Part shown: positions 47,012 through 55,079 of the stretch, piece by piece | Layout of the letters: each line of letters begins with the position of its first letter | Numbering within the stretch: position 1 is the stretch's first letter | Assembly: GCF_900129965.1 (NCBI RefSeq) | Contig: NZ_FQXM01000008.1 | Coordinates: 62,001-126,000 of the forward strand | DNA length: 64,000 bases | Direction of reading: 5' to 3' | Source of the DNA: Clostridium grantii DSM 8605 | GTDB taxonomy: Bacteria > Bacillota > Clostridia > Clostridiales > Clostridiaceae | Made by a program: the position numbers and the translations under genes | The notes under the pieces: model-generated | What the model was told of the DNA's origin: nothing | The model's input: only the letters and a program-made list of their open reading frames with translations | Database searches by the model: none

Positions 47012-47311
47012 AAATTAAAGATTTAATTTCTTTGATCAGGATTAGTAGCTATAAATCTAGTCACAGAGAGTTGAGGATGGTGGAATCTCAATACAATGTT
47101 TTATTGTGAATGGCCCTGTTAGAAGTAAACCGAAATTCATTTTTTATGAAGAGTAGTATTTACCGTGTTGGCACGTTATAGCCATAGGATATTTTTGTAT
47201 CTGAAATGAGATATACTATTTGTTGTATTTTCAATTATTTTAATAGTATAATTTAGGTGGCAACGCGAATTAATACTTCGCCCTATTGTATAGGGCGGAG
47301 TTTTTTTTGTA
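47012..47311 (+). promoter_or_regulatory. Tryptophan-specific T-box riboswitch
   Basis: The leader shows Stem I elements (AGAGAG and GATGGTGGAATCTC), a specifier loop GTGAA-TGG-CC with codon UGG (Trp) at 47111-47113, the T-box sequence AGGTGGCAACGCG at 47255-47267, and a terminator CGCCCTATTGTATAGGGCG plus T8 (47276-47310). Uncharged tRNA-Trp should bind the UGG and the T-box bulge, melt the terminator, and switch on trpP-trpB. Confidence 0.95.
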
Positions 47312-47423
47312 TTTAATTTTAAAAGTAAAGGAGATGATTAATTTGTTGTGAACTTATAAACTCTTAAATAAAGGCTTTAGCATCTTAGAAAATAAAAACA
47401 TAATTATAAGGGGAGAAATCAAA

Positions 47424-47969
47424 ATGAATAAAAATTTTAAAAAACAAATTACTCACTCACTTTTATTAGCTATAGGAACAATAATCAACATCATAATGCC
47501 TGGCTTTTTAGGAGGAATCAAACCTGATTTTATATTATTAATTTTACTTATGATTATATTATTAGACTCCGATTATAAAACTGCATTATTAACAGGAATA
47601 GTTGCTGGACTTTTAGGAGCTTTAACTACATCCTTCCCTGGAGGGCAAATTCCGAATTTAATTGATAAAATCATTATATCTCATTTAACATTTTTGTGTC
47701 TGATTCCTTTAAGAAAGTATAATACTGTCAATAATATAAAAGCAATTATCCTTTGCTTATTAGGAACTGTAGTAAGTGGCACAGTTTTTCTATCTACTGC
47801 ATTAATTCTATTTGGTTTACCAGCACCTTTTAAAATATTACTTATTTCTGTTGTATTACCTACAGCTCTAGTTAATGCTATATTATCACCTATACTTTTA
47901 AATATATTATCTAAATCATTAAGAATATCTAATTCAAAAATATATGATACAAAAATTATACAAAGCTAA
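47424..47969 (+). CDS. trpP: Tryptophan transporter TrpP
   Basis: 181-residue membrane protein with about five helices, matching Bacillus TrpP/YhaG. The signature GGIKPDFILLILLM, GLLGALTTSFPGGQIPNLIDK and TVVSGTVFLSTALILFGLP are strongly conserved. Imports tryptophan. AGGGGAG ribosome site. It follows a Trp T-box and precedes trpB, so tryptophan starvation raises uptake and synthesis together. Confidence 0.94.
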   Translation: MNKNFKKQITHSLLLAIGTIINIIMPGFLGGIKPDFILLILLMIILLDSDYKTALLTGIVAGLLGALTTSFPGGQIPNLIDKIIISHLTFLCLIPLRKYNTVNNIKAIILCLLGTVVSGTVFLSTALILFGLPAPFKILLISVVLPTALVNAILSPILLNILSKSLRISNSKIYDTKIIQS

Positions 47970-48054
47970 CCAGTTTATAACTTTTCATCTACTCACTTGC
48001 TTTTGTATATGTTACTATAAATTTTAAAAAAATTTGAAAAGGAGGCAATTTATT

Positions 48055-49236
48055 ATGTATAACAAAGAAACAGGTTTTTATGGGGATTTTGGAGGTAGAT
48101 TTGTACCTGATAATTTGAGCGGTATTTTGGAAGAAGTTAAGGAAGCTTTTTTCACTTATAAGGATGATGAAGATTTCAAAAAGGAATTGCAGTACTATAA
48201 TAAGAATTATGTTGGTCGACCTAGTCCACTTTATTTTGCTGAAAGATTAACTAATAAAATTGGTGGTGCTAAAATTTATCTTAAAAGAGAAGATTTAAAT
48301 CATACTGGGGCACATAAAATTAACAACACAATAGGTCAAGCATTACTTGCAAAAAAATTAGGTAAGAAAAGAATAATTGCAGAAACTGGTGCTGGTCAAC
48401 ATGGTGTAGCAACTGCAACTGTATGTTCTTTGTTTGATATGGAATGTATAATATATATGGGTGAAGAAGACACAAGAAGACAAGCTTTGAATGTATTCAG
48501 AATGGAGCTTTTAGGCGCAAAAGTAATTCCAGTAACTAAAGGTATGAGAACATTAAAAGAAGCTGTTGATGAAGCTCTAGGAGACCTTATAGTGAACTAT
48601 GAAGATACGTATTATATGCTTGGTTCAGCAGTTGGTCCTGACCCCTATCCTGAAATGGTTAATTACTTTCAATCAGTTATAGGTAATGAAGCCAAAGAAC
48701 AAATTTTAGAAGCTGAAGGATGTTTACCTGATTACCTAGTTGCTTGTGTTGGTGGTGGAAGTAATGCCATTGGATTATTCTCCCCTTTCTATAATGATTC
48801 AAGTGTAAAATTTGTAGGAGTAGAGCCTTCCGGAAAAGGATTAGATACCGATATGCATGCTGCCTCTTTAACTTTAGGTACACCAGGAATTATTCACGGC
48901 TTCAAATGTTATGTACTTCAAGATGAAGTTGGCGAACCACTGCCAGTATACTCAGTTTCCGCTGGTTTAGATTATCCAGGTGTTGGACCTGAACATTCTT
49001 TCTATAAAGACTCAAACAGAGCAGAATACGTTACGATAACAGATGAAGAAGCTATAGAGGCATTCCAAGAACTTTCAAAAGTTGAAGGTATAATTCCTGC
49101 TATAGAAAGTGCTCATGCTATTGCTCATGCTATAAAACTAGCAGCAGAACTTGATAGTTCAAAAACTATTATCATAAATTTATCTGGACGTGGAGATAAA
49201 GATGTACAGGAAATAGCTAGTATAATAGCTAAATAA
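48055..49236 (+). CDS. trpB: Tryptophan synthase beta chain (orphan TrpB)
   Basis: Condenses indole with serine to make tryptophan, using PLP. 393 residues from ATG 48055 (AAGGAGG, 9-bp spacing; the upstream in-frame TTG overlaps the ribosome site). TrpB1-type motifs: [20 protein letters not shown]-lysine in [23 protein letters not shown], the phosphate loop [12 protein letters not shown], and GVGPEHS. There is no trpA, trpC or trpE beside it; it is paired only with the transporter. Such a lone TrpB suggests indole salvage, or that the remaining trp genes lie elsewhere. Downstream is a repeat element. Confidence 0.95.
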   Translation: MYNKETGFYGDFGGRFVPDNLSGILEEVKEAFFTYKDDEDFKKELQYYNKNYVGRPSPLYFAERLTNKIGGAKIYLKREDLNHTGAHKINNTIGQALLAKKLGKKRIIAETGAGQHGVATATVCSLFDMECIIYMGEEDTRRQALNVFRMELLGAKVIPVTKGMRTLKEAVDEALGDLIVNYEDTYYMLGSAVGPDPYPEMVNYFQSVIGNEAKEQILEAEGCLPDYLVACVGGGSNAIGLFSPFYNDSSVKFVGVEPSGKGLDTDMHAASLTLGTPGIIHGFKCYVLQDEVGEPLPVYSVSAGLDYPGVGPEHSFYKDSNRAEYVTITDEEAIEAFQELSKVEGIIPAIESAHAIAHAIKLAAELDSSKTIIINLSGRGDKDVQEIASIIAK

Positions 49237-49256
49237 AAACATACTTATGTTTTTAT
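49235..49256 (+). terminator. Weak terminator after trpB
   Basis: Hairpin AAAAACATA / TATGTTTTT with short T-run. Confidence 0.55.
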
Positions 49257-49286
49257 TAGTTTTGATTCATCATTGAGAAAAATTGC

Positions 49287-49490
49287 GAACTAACTCGTAG
49301 CGGGGCGGTTTCCACGCCGCCCCGCTATACCTATAAATTACATATATAATATTGATAAAAAATACAAAATACAGAAAGTAGTATAATATTTTCATTACGA
49401 TTTTACTGTAATTGTAATTTTATTGGGAAACAGCAGGCGGGCATGGAAACCCGCCCCTACAAATAATCACTTCGCCTTCTAACCTTATTA
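49287..49490 (-). repeat. MITE-like GC-capped repeat, copy 2 (inverted relative to copy 1)
   Basis: Its reverse complement is nearly identical to 36571-36773. Here the GC-rich end GTAGCGGGGCGGTTTCCACG pairs more perfectly with the adjoining GGCGTGGAAACCGCC arm than in copy 1, where the arm has changed (CCGCTCCC). It lies between converging trpB and the lysine transporter gene. Confidence 0.9.
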
Positions 49491-49517
49491 TAAATTAAAA
49501 TAATATCAATAATAAAA

Positions 49518-51242
49518 CTAAGCTTCTACTTTCTTTCCTACAAATCTAACAATTACACCAATTATAACAATGTCTATTGGTAAAATCAACCAAATAGGCA
49601 TTCCTAACCCTGCTGGAATATAACCACATATTACAGCTACTGCTGCAACTACTAAAGCATAATATAATTGGGTTTTCACGTGGTCTAAATGGTCAGCTGC
49701 TGCTCCCATAGAAGACAATATAGTTGTATCAGAAATCGGAGAACAATGGTCCCCAAAAATTGCACCTGTTAATACCGCACTAATAGCTACAACTACAAAT
49801 GAATGTGTTGGGTCTAAAGCATATGCTAATGGTATTGTTAATGGCATTAATATACCCATGGTTCCATATGAAGTGCCCGTCGCAAAAGAAATAATAGATC
49901 CTAATATAAATATTAAAGATGGTAATAAGAATGCCGGGAATTTAATTGCCAAAACTTTTTCAACCAAATAAACAGCTGTCCCTAATTCTTTAATAACTGC
50001 ACTTAATGACCAAGCTAATAAAAGTATTACTCCAGTTATTAATAATGACTTCATTCCTGATACCCATGTATCAATAGCTTCACTTACAGTGAAAATCTTT
50101 TGTGATACTCCCATTATCATAGCCACTATACCTGATAATAAAGCCGCTTGAAATAATACTATAGCAGCATCAGAAGCCCCAAAGCACTCACGAATTGCAT
50201 AAGAAGAAACTGGTCTTGTCTTTAATAACTCTATCAATACAGTATCTTCTCCACCTGAGATAGCTACATATCCATTATAATAAAATCCTGCAAAAGCTCC
50301 TACAACTAAAACTAAAATTGGAACTAAAGCATTTGAAACCTTTAATTTTATACCCTCAACAGGTTGTAAATCTGTTGCTTCATCAGATATCATTGGTTTT
50401 GCACCATCTCTTAAAACTTTTCCAGTCTCTCTTGCTCTTCTTTCTGCTGTAAGCATAGGTCCAAATTCTCTTAGCATGACTGCAGTAAAAACTATAAAAA
50501 CTAGAATTAATATATTATAAAATCTATATGGAATTGTTTCAATAAATATATTATATGGTTTGATAGTCACTCCTTGAAGTGCATCAATTGATTCAAAACC
50601 ATCTTTTATAAGTCCCAGTTCATATCCTACCCAAGTAGAAATCAATGCTATCCCTGCTATAGGCGCTGCTGTAGCATCTACTATAAATGATAACTTTTCT
50701 CTAGAAATTTTCATTTTATCTGTAATTGGTCTCATTATAGGTCCTACAATTAATGAATTTGCATAATCATCAAAGAATACACATATACCTAAAAACCATG
50801 TAATAAGCTGCGCACTTGTTTTTGTTTTTGCTTTCTTTGATAATGATTCAGCAATTGCTTTTGCCCCACCCATTTTAGTGATTAAAGCAATCATTCCTCC
50901 AATAGCGAGACACTGCAATATAATACCTGCATTCCATGGATCTGCTAAAGAACCAAGTATCTCTTCTATTACTCTTAAAAATCCATAAAAAATACCCGAA
51001 AAAATATTTATTCCATTTAAATTAAGTAAAAATGCCCCTGAAAAAACTCCTACAAATAAAGATAAAACAACATTTTTTGTTATGAATGCTAGTACAATTG
51101 CAATCAACGGTGGTAATAAAGTAAAAATCCCAAACTTAATAGCATTTGCTTGTTGAACCTCTTGGTCTACAGCTAAAACCGTTGTAGCAAATATAAATAG
51201 AAATAATACTAATGATGTAATAAAAATACTTTTTCTTTTCAA
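49518..51242 (-). CDS. lysW: NhaC-superfamily transporter under lysine riboswitch control (LysW-type)
   Basis: 574-residue polytopic membrane protein with 12 or more hydrophobic segments, related to NhaC Na+/H+ antiporters: FFDDYANSLIVGPIMRPITDKM, DATAAPIAGIALISTWVGYE, GTSYGTMGILMPLTIPLAY and AVLTGAIFGDHCSPISDTTILSS are family signatures. A lysine riboswitch lies directly upstream, so the substrate is most likely lysine imported with Na+ or H+. NhaC-family lysine transporters (LysW) were predicted from L-box regulons in Firmicutes. An N-terminal membrane segment resembles a signal. AGGAGG ribosome site. Converges with trpB. Confidence 0.9.
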   Translation of the reverse strand: MKRKSIFITSLVLFLFIFATTVLAVDQEVQQANAIKFGIFTLLPPLIAIVLAFITKNVVLSLFVGVFSGAFLLNLNGINIFSGIFYGFLRVIEEILGSLADPWNAGIILQCLAIGGMIALITKMGGAKAIAESLSKKAKTKTSAQLITWFLGICVFFDDYANSLIVGPIMRPITDKMKISREKLSFIVDATAAPIAGIALISTWVGYELGLIKDGFESIDALQGVTIKPYNIFIETIPYRFYNILILVFIVFTAVMLREFGPMLTAERRARETGKVLRDGAKPMISDEATDLQPVEGIKLKVSNALVPILVLVVGAFAGFYYNGYVAISGGEDTVLIELLKTRPVSSYAIRECFGASDAAIVLFQAALLSGIVAMIMGVSQKIFTVSEAIDTWVSGMKSLLITGVILLLAWSLSAVIKELGTAVYLVEKVLAIKFPAFLLPSLIFILGSIISFATGTSYGTMGILMPLTIPLAYALDPTHSFVVVAISAVLTGAIFGDHCSPISDTTILSSMGAAADHLDHVKTQLYYALVVAAVAVICGYIPAGLGMPIWLILPIDIVIIGVIVRFVGKKVEA

Positions 51243-51287
51243 AATATTCCCTCCTTTATTTAAATCATCTATGCCTGCAGACGCAAC

Positions 51288-51319
51288 AAAAAATGTGTCG
51301 AGATAAGCTCAACACATTA
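51288..51319 (-). terminator. Lysine riboswitch expression-platform terminator
   Basis: Minus-strand hairpin ATGTGTTGAG / CTCGACACAT followed by TTTTTTG, between the aptamer and the transporter start. Premature termination is expected when lysine is bound. Confidence 0.85.
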
Positions 51320-51334
51320 TATATACTTAATTAT

Positions 51335-51511
51335 TCATATAATTAATAATAGCCCTCCACAGAATTGTGACAGTCTTACACATATTATATGCAACACCAA
51401 TATACATCCTTAAAGCATAAGATATATATTTCGGCGACAAATCCTTTTCCAAAGTTTCACAGCGCTTAACTCCCCTTTGGTACTCTTAATTATCGCACCT
51501 CTACCTAATAG
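51335..51511 (-). promoter_or_regulatory. Lysine riboswitch (L-box) aptamer
   Basis: The minus strand contains the conserved L-box core in order: AGGTAGAGGTGCG, AAGAGTA, GGGGAGTTAAGCGC, GGATTTGTCGCCGAA, GACTGTCAC and TGGAGGGCTA. It controls the NhaC-family transporter. Confidence 0.95.
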
Positions 51512-51539
51512 TATTTGATTTTATTTATACCTAAATATT

Positions 51540-51563
51540 ATATTATAATTTATACACTGTCAA
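51540..51563 (-). promoter_or_regulatory. Promoter of the lysine-riboswitch transcript
   Basis: -35 TTGACA (minus strand, plus coordinates 51558-51563). A TATAAT lies 15 bp away and TAATAT 17 bp away, just upstream of the aptamer. Confidence 0.6.
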
Positions 51564-51621
51564 CAAATATTTTACATTTTGTTCAAACTAAATTAACAAC
51601 TTATTGTATTGCCACAAAAAT

Positions 51622-52428
51622 TTACTTTACAGAACCCAACATACCTTCCACAAAACTCTTTTGTAACAAGAAGAATATTAAAAGTGTAGGTAAAGTAGCA
51701 ATAACTATAGCCATCATTATAACCCCATATTCTGGAAAATAAGCTGATGATAAAGACGATATAACTAAAGTAATAGTCTTTTGTTTGTCTGACTGTAATA
51801 TGATAAGTGGCCATAGAAAGTTATTCCAACTAGTCATAAATGCTATTATTCCAGCTGCTGCATAAGTAGATTTCATAGTTGGTACATAGATATAAAAGAA
51901 TATCTGCCATTCATTAAGACCATCTACTCTAGCTGCTTGTATAAGTTCTTTAGGAAAAGACTTTGTATTTTGTCTAAAAAAGAAAATCATAAAAGCCGTT
52001 GCAACTGTTGGCAAGATAACTGCAATATGACTATCAAGCAATCCCATTTTGGTAAAAAATTTAAATAAAGGAATCATTAATGCAGCAAAAGGAACCATCA
52101 TGGTCAATAAAATAACTGAATAAAACTTATCTTTTATTTTAGATTTATAAATTTCAAACCCATATCCTGCAAAAGAGGAAATAAAAAGTAATAACAGTGT
52201 AGAAATGATAGATATTTTTGCTGAGTTCCATAGAACTCTACCCAAATCAGTCATTTCTAATAATTTCTTAAAATTATTTAAAAACTCAGTTCCTGGTGTC
52301 ATTTTCCCAACAATAATATCTTTTGCTGAATTGGTAGCCCCTATCACCATCCAAACAAATGGGAATATAGATACAAAAGCTGCTATACTCAAAAATATAT
52401 ATTTAATCGTTCCTTTTACTTTATACAT
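51622..52428 (-). CDS. Sugar ABC transporter permease (MalG-type)
   Basis: Inner-membrane permease of a CUT1 carbohydrate importer, about 268 residues from ATG 52428 (AGGTGATG ribosome site). Six helices; the EAA loop that contacts the ATPase is ELIQAARVDGLNEWQIFFYIYVPTMKS near residue 180-205, with the conserved A-x-x-D-G. It overlaps the preceding permease by 8 bp. No ATP-binding subunit follows, so a shared MsmX-type ATPase encoded elsewhere is presumed. Substrate unknown. Confidence 0.9.
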   Translation of the reverse strand: MYKVKGTIKYIFLSIAAFVSIFPFVWMVIGATNSAKDIIVGKMTPGTEFLNNFKKLLEMTDLGRVLWNSAKISIISTLLLLFISSFAGYGFEIYKSKIKDKFYSVILLTMMVPFAALMIPLFKFFTKMGLLDSHIAVILPTVATAFMIFFFRQNTKSFPKELIQAARVDGLNEWQIFFYIYVPTMKSTYAAAGIIAFMTSWNNFLWPLIILQSDKQKTITLVISSLSSAYFPEYGVIMMAIVIATLPTLLIFFLLQKSFVEGMLGSVK

Positions 52429-53311
52429 TATCATCACCTGCCACTTTAAATTGAATTATAGATAATACAGCTATAATAATCACAATAACGTAAGATACAG
52501 TGGCCGCATATCCAAAATTAGGTACATACTTAAAGGATAAATCATAAATATATTGTGATAAAGTAAGTGTTGCACTTAATGAAGATGTTGACGCTCCACC
52601 ACTAGTCAAATTTACTACCTCATCAAACAATTGAAGTGTACCAATAGTAGACATTATGGAAGTAAATAATACAATTGGCTTTAACATTGGAATAGTAATA
52701 GCCTTGAACTGTCTAAATTTACTTGCTCCATCAATTTCAGCTGCTTCATATATAGAAGGATCAATATTTTGTAAACCAGCTAAATAGAAAATCATATTAT
52801 ATCCTGTCCATCTCCAAGTTATAGCAATAATTACAGTAACCTTTGCCCAAAATGGATCAGATAACCATGCAATAGGCGTATTTATTATATGAATGCTTGT
52901 TAAAATCGTATTTACTAATCCATCTGCGCCAAACATACTTTTAAATAATATAGAATAAGCAACTAATGATGTAACACAAGGTAAAAATATGGCTGTTCTA
53001 AAAAAACCTCTAAACTTTAATTTTTTATCGTTCAATAGTACCGCAAAAAAGATTGCGCAAGTTAACATAATAGGTACTTGAAAAATAAAATATATAAAAG
53101 TATTCTTTAATGCAGTTATAAAAACCGGGTCAGAAAATAATCTTTTAATATTACCTAACCCATTAAACGTATAAACCACGCCTTTACCTGACATAGTAGA
53201 TAATATTAATGAACTAATTATAGGATAAACACTAAAGAGGCCAACAAGCACTAATGATATTATTACAAATGTCCAACCAGTAAGATTTTTTTTTAAACTT
53301 TTAATGTTCAT
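52421..53311 (-). CDS. Sugar ABC transporter permease (MalF-type)
   Basis: 296 residues from ATG 53311, chosen because AGAAAGGAAG precedes it; the upstream ATG lacks a site and would add 13 unusual residues. Six membrane segments, with EAA loop SIYEAAEIDGASKFRQFKAITIPMLKP and the N-terminal WTFVIISLVLVGLFSVYPI helix. Pairs with the MalG-type permease to form the translocation channel; part of the solute-binding protein / MalF / MalG operon. Confidence 0.9.
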   Translation of the reverse strand: MNIKSLKKNLTGWTFVIISLVLVGLFSVYPIISSLILSTMSGKGVVYTFNGLGNIKRLFSDPVFITALKNTFIYFIFQVPIMLTCAIFFAVLLNDKKLKFRGFFRTAIFLPCVTSLVAYSILFKSMFGADGLVNTILTSIHIINTPIAWLSDPFWAKVTVIIAITWRWTGYNMIFYLAGLQNIDPSIYEAAEIDGASKFRQFKAITIPMLKPIVLFTSIMSTIGTLQLFDEVVNLTSGGASTSSLSATLTLSQYIYDLSFKYVPNFGYAATVSYVIVIIIAVLSIIQFKVAGDDNV

Positions 53312-53398
53312 AATTATCTTCCTTTCTAAAAAAATAAAGGGAAACATCACTTTCCCTTTATTTAATATAACTTTATAGAAATTTGCTTCAAATTATAA

Positions 53399-54706
53399 TT
53401 ATTGAATTTGTGATTTAACTTGATCTTCAGCATTTTTTAAAGCTTCATCTATTGATCCACCGCCGTAAACTGAAGTCATGTTTGCAAAGATTGCTGCATC
53501 AGCTTCATAAGTGTACATTCCATAGTTTAATGCTGGTATTTCTTGCATCCATTTAGACATATCCTCATATACTTTTTGTCCACCAAAGAAAGAATCTTCT
53601 GCTGAATAAGCTTCTCCTGTTTGTGAAGGAATATAAGAACAAACAGCTCCTTGACCAACTAGAATTTCTTGATAAAAATCAACATTTGAAGCATAACTTT
53701 TGTTTAAGAAATCAACTGCTGTATCAGCAACTTTTGAACTTGATAATACATACCAGCTTGATCCGCCAAGATTGGATGCATTAACTGCACCATCTAAGTT
53801 TAATCTAGGTGTTGTTGCAACTGCCCATTTTCCTTCTTGTGTAGCTTCTGCTTTAACTGATCCAGTAATCCATACCCCTGTAGTTATAGAAGCAACATCT
53901 CCAGAGTTAATAGCTCCTACCCATTCTCCCCAACCAGAAGTTGTTTTAGTAATTCCTGAATCAAATAATTCTTTATAAATTCTCATAGCTTCTTTAATAG
54001 CCGCATTATTAGCCATATCTACTTCACCTTTTTCATTGAAGTACCAAGAACCTGCTGAGTTCATCATAACTCTCATTAATCCACCATCATTAGGGTCTAA
54101 AGCTAACATTTGTTTTCCTGTTTTTTCTAAAACTACTTTACCTATTTCAATAAATTCATCCCAAGTAAGGTTTTGTAAATCTTCTGCTTTATATCCTGCT
54201 TCTTCTAAATAATCACTTCTGTAGTAGAATCCAGTAACCCCAGAATCAAAAGGTACACTATAAACTTTATCTTCAAATGTAGATAATGCAACTTTATAAG
54301 GTGCAAAATCCGAATAATTCATTTTACCAGTCAAGTCTTCAAAACTACCTGGATAAGATTCTAAATATTTTTGTGCATTATAATCTTCAATTAAAACTAT
54401 ATCTGGTAAACCGTCTGTCAAACCTGAAGCTAAATTAGTGTGTAATTTTTGTTCTAAATCGCCTTTGGCAAATTCCACAATTTCGATTTCAACATTTGGA
54501 TTTTCAGCTGCATAAAGTTCTTTAGCTTTATCCATAATTGCGATGTTGAAGTTTGGATCCCATGCCCAAATAGTAATTTTTTGATTTTCTTCTACAGCTA
54601 CATCATTTTTCTCACCTTCATTACTTGCAGTTTCATTTTTAGTTCCGCAAGCTGCTAACGAAACCACTAAAAGTGAAGATAAAAGTACAGATAAAAATTT
54701 TTTCAT
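53399..54706 (-). CDS. Extracellular solute-binding lipoprotein of a carbohydrate ABC importer
   Basis: 435 residues. Lipoprotein signal MKKFLSVLLSSLLVVSLAAC with Cys20 as the lipid anchor, then a type-1 extracellular solute-binding (MalE/UgpB-like) fold: ITIWAWDPNFN, the ligand region DIVLIEDYNAQKY, VYSVPFDSGVTGFYYRSDYLEEAG, TWDEFIEIGK and GGSSWYVLSSSK. Preference for a glycoside is likely from the family. First gene of the importer operon, read from a promoter with a cre-like site. The nearest genes give no clue to the sugar. Confidence 0.92.
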   Translation of the reverse strand: MKKFLSVLLSSLLVVSLAACGTKNETASNEGEKNDVAVEENQKITIWAWDPNFNIAIMDKAKELYAAENPNVEIEIVEFAKGDLEQKLHTNLASGLTDGLPDIVLIEDYNAQKYLESYPGSFEDLTGKMNYSDFAPYKVALSTFEDKVYSVPFDSGVTGFYYRSDYLEEAGYKAEDLQNLTWDEFIEIGKVVLEKTGKQMLALDPNDGGLMRVMMNSAGSWYFNEKGEVDMANNAAIKEAMRIYKELFDSGITKTTSGWGEWVGAINSGDVASITTGVWITGSVKAEATQEGKWAVATTPRLNLDGAVNASNLGGSSWYVLSSSKVADTAVDFLNKSYASNVDFYQEILVGQGAVCSYIPSQTGEAYSAEDSFFGGQKVYEDMSKWMQEIPALNYGMYTYEADAAIFANMTSVYGGGSIDEALKNAEDQVKSQIQ

Positions 54707-54883
54707 AAAAATTCCCCCCAGAAATTTATTTTAGAAAACCTTTTCCACCACTCTATAATTAATTAATAATTTTAATTAATTATTTTTAGCTAGAAATTTT
54801 ACTACTTCAAAATAGTTAAAGTTAAATCTTACCACACATTAAATACTATTGGTTTTAGAACTAACTCCTATTTTTTTAGTAAT

Positions 54884-54897
54884 TAAAACGTTTTCTA
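54884..54897 (-). promoter_or_regulatory. cre-like (CcpA) site at the importer promoter
   Basis: TAGAAAACGTTTTA on the minus strand, a symmetric match to the cre core (AAAACGTTTT) centred about 12-18 bp downstream of the -10. It is placed where a roadblock repressor would act. Confidence 0.5.
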
Positions 54898-54902
54898 TGT
54901 TT

Positions 54903-54931
54903 AATATAACAAATGTTATGTTATTTGTAAA
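54903..54931 (-). promoter_or_regulatory. Sigma-A promoter of the sugar importer operon
   Basis: On the minus strand: -35 TTTACA (54926-54931) and -10 TATATT (54903-54908), 17 bp apart. The leader to the solute-binding protein is about 190 nt. Confidence 0.65.
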
Positions 54932-55033
54932 TAGTTTTTTTATTCTTTAATCATTTTTTTCATTAATTCATACTTTTAATTATCTTTAAATCAACTAATA
55001 CCAATTTAATGATCATATATCTTACATATAAAT

Positions 55034-55064
55034 AAAAAAACGCTATTACCAATCAGCGTTTTTC
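55034..55064 (-). terminator. Terminator after argG-argH
   Basis: Stem AAAAACGCTGATT / AATAGCGTTTTT, with T-run, 16 bp past the argH stop. Confidence 0.85.
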
Positions 55065-55079
55065 TCTTAGCTCAATTCT

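Noticed and set aside
47161..47190. Second sigma-54 promoter (TTGGCAC inside the T-box leader)
   Set aside because: There is no TTGC at the -12 position; the match is inside folded leader RNA.
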